Assembly (NCBI RefSeq): GCF_021789175.1
Contig: NZ_CP084560.1
Span: 3,844,001-3,908,000, forward strand
Source: Arthrobacter sp. FW306-2-2C-D06B
Lineage (GTDB): Bacteria > Actinomycetota > Actinomycetes > Actinomycetales > Micrococcaceae
Direction of reading: 5' to 3'
Length of the DNA stretch: 64,000 nt
This document shows, piece after piece, positions 61,704 to 64,000 of the stretch (position 1 is the first letter of the stretch; each line of letters opens with the position of its first letter). The translations under genes were made by a program, and so were the position numbers. Under the pieces are notes generated by a model. The model had not been told where the DNA came from. It made no database searches and was given only the letters and a program-made list of their open reading frames with translations.

Positions 61704-64000
61704 GTGCACGCACCGGCGCCCGAGCCGGAAATCCAAGCCGTCCCCGATGTCCGCTTGCGGCGATCATGGACGGGAAGACTGCGCTCAGCGCAGCTCACGT
61801 TGGGTTTTGTCATCGTTTTCTGGGGATTGGGCGCGCTGACCTCCAGCGTCGCCACGGGGCCGGATGCGCAATTGCGGCTCAATTTCGCCCTTACGCCCCG
61901 CTCGATACCTGATCACTGGTGGGCCGCTGTGACCTCCGCCTTCTGGGCCAGGGACCTCGGGGGCTACGTTCTGGAAACTGCTTTGGTGCTGCTGCTGGGT
62001 GTTCCGTTGGAACGGCGAATGGGACGGCGGGCGTACGGAATCGCCGCGGTCTCCACCCAGATTCTGGGCGTTGGCATTGCCCTCGGATTCCTTGCCTTGG
62101 CCCAAGGGTTGCTCGGCAGCTGGACAGCGGAGATAGGCAGCCACCTCTTCGTGGGTCCTAGTGCGTTCATCATCGGTACCACCATGGCGGGTACTGCGTC
62201 CATGGCGACCCTGTGGAGGCGCAGGATCCGGCTTGTCGCCTTCGCCTTGCTGCTCCTCCTGGCCCTGTACAGCGGAGGATTTGCGGACCTGGTCAGGCTC
62301 GGCGCCGCAGGTGCGGGCACAGTCCTCGGGCCGCTGCTGATGGGCCGTCGGCCACGGTTTGCGCGCCCGGTCAGTTCCCGGCACGAAGGCCGGGTGCTGC
62401 TCTCGCTGCTCATTGCCGCATCGGCGATCGGTCCGGTAGTCGCCGGCCTCATACCGCATGCGGTAGGACCGCTGTCCATCCTGCGTTTCCTGTTTACCAA
62501 CATCCAGCCCGTCGATCCCCAAACGCTCCAGGCCGTGTGCTCGGATCCGGCGCAAGCGAAAGACTGCGCCGTCGCGCAGCTGCAGTTGCGCGCCGGCGCC
62601 GGCGGAATCTTCATGGCCATCCTTCCGTCTTTCCTCCTGCTGTTGCTTGCGGAGGGCCTCCGTCGCGGACGGCGCTTTGCCTGGGTGGCGACACTTTTGA
62701 TACAAGTAGGCCTTTCCGTCCTGGCCGGAATTGCACTGGCCGGAGTCTTGCAGCCGGCTGCTTCGGCTACCGGCGCGAGCGAGGGGATTGTCGCCATCGA
62801 AGGATCGGCTTCCACGCAGCCGTTCACCTTGGCCTTGCCGCTGCTTCTGCCCCTCGCGCTGACCATCATTCTGCTCGCGACCAGGCGGCTGTTTCATGTG
62901 CAGGCGCCGAAAGGGACGTACAGACGCCTCGCCGTGCGGGTACTTGCAATAGCGGCTGTGCTCAGTGTCGTCTATGTCGGCGCAGGGCTCTTGCTCGCGC
63001 AGGAATTCTCCCCAGTACCGGGGCTGCCGGATCTACTGGCGGATGTTCCTGACCGGTTCCTTCCGCTGGGCTTCGTCCTGGATGTGCCGCCGGCGATCTT
63101 CCCCCAAGGCACGTCCGCCGTCCTCGTGTACGAAGGCGTCGGGGTCGTCTTTTGGGCTGTCGCGGGTGTCCTGATCTTCAGGACGTTCCTCCACCAGGCC
63201 CACACCCGGCACGACGCCAGTACTGAGCGTGCCCGGAAGGTCATCAAGGCGTGGGAGGGAAGCTCGCTGTCCTGGATGACCACTTGGCCGGGAAACATGT
63301 ACTGGTTCTCCGCTTCCGGACTGTCCTTTGTTGCCTACCGGGTCAGCACGGGGGTTGCGCTCACGCTGGGCGGCCCGGTGGGACCCAAATCCGAGATGAC
63401 CACTGTCTTCGAAGAATTTGCCCGCTACTGCAGGGGCAACGGGTGGACGCCGTGTTTCTACTCCGTACCCCAGGAATTGCGCGACCACGCGGATTCCTCC
63501 GGATGGAGCTCTGCACAAGTGGCCCAAGAGACGGTCCTGCCATTGCATTCGGTCTCCTTCAAGGGAAAGAAGTTCCAGGACATCCGTACGGCGTTGAACA
63601 ATGCCGCCAAGGCGGGCATCCGCTACGAATGGACGAGTTACGCCTCGGCTCCTTTCTCGGTCCAGGTCCAAATCGAGGAAATCTCCGAAGAGTGGGTGGC
63701 AGACAGGAACATGCCTGAAATGGGCTTTACCTTGGGCAGCCTCGATGAACTCGACGACCCCGAGGTGCGCTGCTTGCTTGCAATCGACAAGCGCCACACA
63801 GTCCACGCAGTCACGTCCTGGTTGCCCGTATACCGCAACGGGCACATCGTGGGCTGGACCCTTGATTTCATGCGTCGCCGTAGCGGCGGCTTCCGCGCCA
63901 GCATCGAATTCCTGATCGCTTCCGCGGCCCTCAGCCTCAAGGATGAAGGATGCGAATTCGTGAGCCTCTCCGGAGCGCCCCTGGCTCGGGTCGAAGAGGA
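61704..64000 (+). CDS. Large membrane protein with DUF2156 domain, 3' end missing
   Basis: The frame is open from the GTG at 61704 (GAGG seven bases upstream) to the end of the window, at least 765 residues. The first 500 or so are membrane helices, including a rhomboid-like block. The C-terminal part, from about SWMTTWPGNMYWFSASG onward, is the DUF2156 domain found in MprF and LysX-type lysyl-phosphatidylglycerol synthases. It may aminoacylate phosphatidylglycerol, altering surface charge. The end of the catalytic domain is outside the window, so activity cannot be judged. Confidence 0.9.
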   Translation, partial: MHAPAPEPEIQAVPDVRLRRSWTGRLRSAQLTLGFVIVFWGLGALTSSVATGPDAQLRLNFALTPRSIPDHWWAAVTSAFWARDLGGYVLETALVLLLGVPLERRMGRRAYGIAAVSTQILGVGIALGFLALAQGLLGSWTAEIGSHLFVGPSAFIIGTTMAGTASMATLWRRRIRLVAFALLLLLALYSGGFADLVRLGAAGAGTVLGPLLMGRRPRFARPVSSRHEGRVLLSLLIAASAIGPVVAGLIPHAVGPLSILRFLFTNIQPVDPQTLQAVCSDPAQAKDCAVAQLQLRAGAGGIFMAILPSFLLLLLAEGLRRGRRFAWVATLLIQVGLSVLAGIALAGVLQPAASATGASEGIVAIEGSASTQPFTLALPLLLPLALTIILLATRRLFHVQAPKGTYRRLAVRVLAIAAVLSVVYVGAGLLLAQEFSPVPGLPDLLADVPDRFLPLGFVLDVPPAIFPQGTSAVLVYEGVGVVFWAVAGVLIFRTFLHQAHTRHDASTERARKVIKAWEGSSLSWMTTWPGNMYWFSASGLSFVAYRVSTGVALTLGGPVGPKSEMTTVFEEFARYCRGNGWTPCFYSVPQELRDHADSSGWSSAQVAQETVLPLHSVSFKGKKFQDIRTALNNAAKAGIRYEWTSYASAPFSVQVQIEEISEEWVADRNMPEMGFTLGSLDELDDPEVRCLLAIDKRHTVHAVTSWLPVYRNGHIVGWTLDFMRRRSGGFRASIEFLIASAALSLKDEGCEFVSLSGAPLARVEE

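Overview
The window is a GC-rich chromosomal segment of an actinobacterium, most likely Arthrobacter or a close Micrococcaceae relative. The main clues are the Crp/GlxR regulator, a MarP-type periplasmic protease, the homodimeric-type pyruvate dehydrogenase E1, DUF2510 and sterol-carrier-type proteins, and strong Shine-Dalgarno sites combined with frequent GTG starts. There is no sign of a plasmid or prophage. The only clear mobile element is one intact IS481-family insertion sequence.

Layout. 1-4.0 kb: tail of an alpha-galactoside ABC uptake operon (permease end, binding lipoprotein, GH36 alpha-galactosidase), then aroQ. 5-12.1 kb: marP, crp, NUDIX, RidA and DUF4177 genes, a class A penicillin-binding protein and a metallophosphoesterase. 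12.4-16.2 kb: a heterodimeric ABC exporter and tRNA-Pro. 16.4-18.2 kb: a divergent pair made of a small secreted protein with four NWPDP repeats and an HTH-TPR regulator; this looks like a peptide-signalling system and is the most notable item here. 18.2-26.7 kb: purD-purC, a membrane-anchored sulfite-oxidase-like enzyme, asparaginase, a sterol-carrier-like protein, dctA and glutaminase. 26.7-33.1 kb: SDR, a racemase-superfamily protein, an NCS1 permease and aceE.

33-57.5 kb is a purine and ureide catabolic island: a MocA-like cytidylyltransferase, the IS, xanthine dehydrogenase subunits with XdhC, an NCS2 permease, guanine deaminase, 8-oxoguanine deaminase, uricase, a urate/xanthine permease, an RpiR regulator, an NCS1 permease, an IclR regulator, malic enzyme, malate synthase, a DUF6986 aldolase-like protein and ureidoglycine aminohydrolase. 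Together they outline guanine to xanthine to urate, then (with steps not in this window) ureidoglycolate and glyoxylate to malate to pyruvate to acetyl-CoA via aceE. Similar near-palindromes in five intergenic regions suggest a shared IclR-type regulon. 57.6-64 kb: a beta-lactamase-fold lipoprotein that has lost its SxxK residues, an AAA ATPase, an SGNH lipoprotein and the start of a large membrane protein with a DUF2156 domain.

The intergenic DNA is unusual. Several distinct families of long palindromes lie between genes: a GGACAT mosaic at three loci, a CTCGCAG/TGTCGTT palindrome at five loci (one split by the IS), a CTGGCAG pair, and others. Coordinates and motifs were read by eye; no database search was possible.
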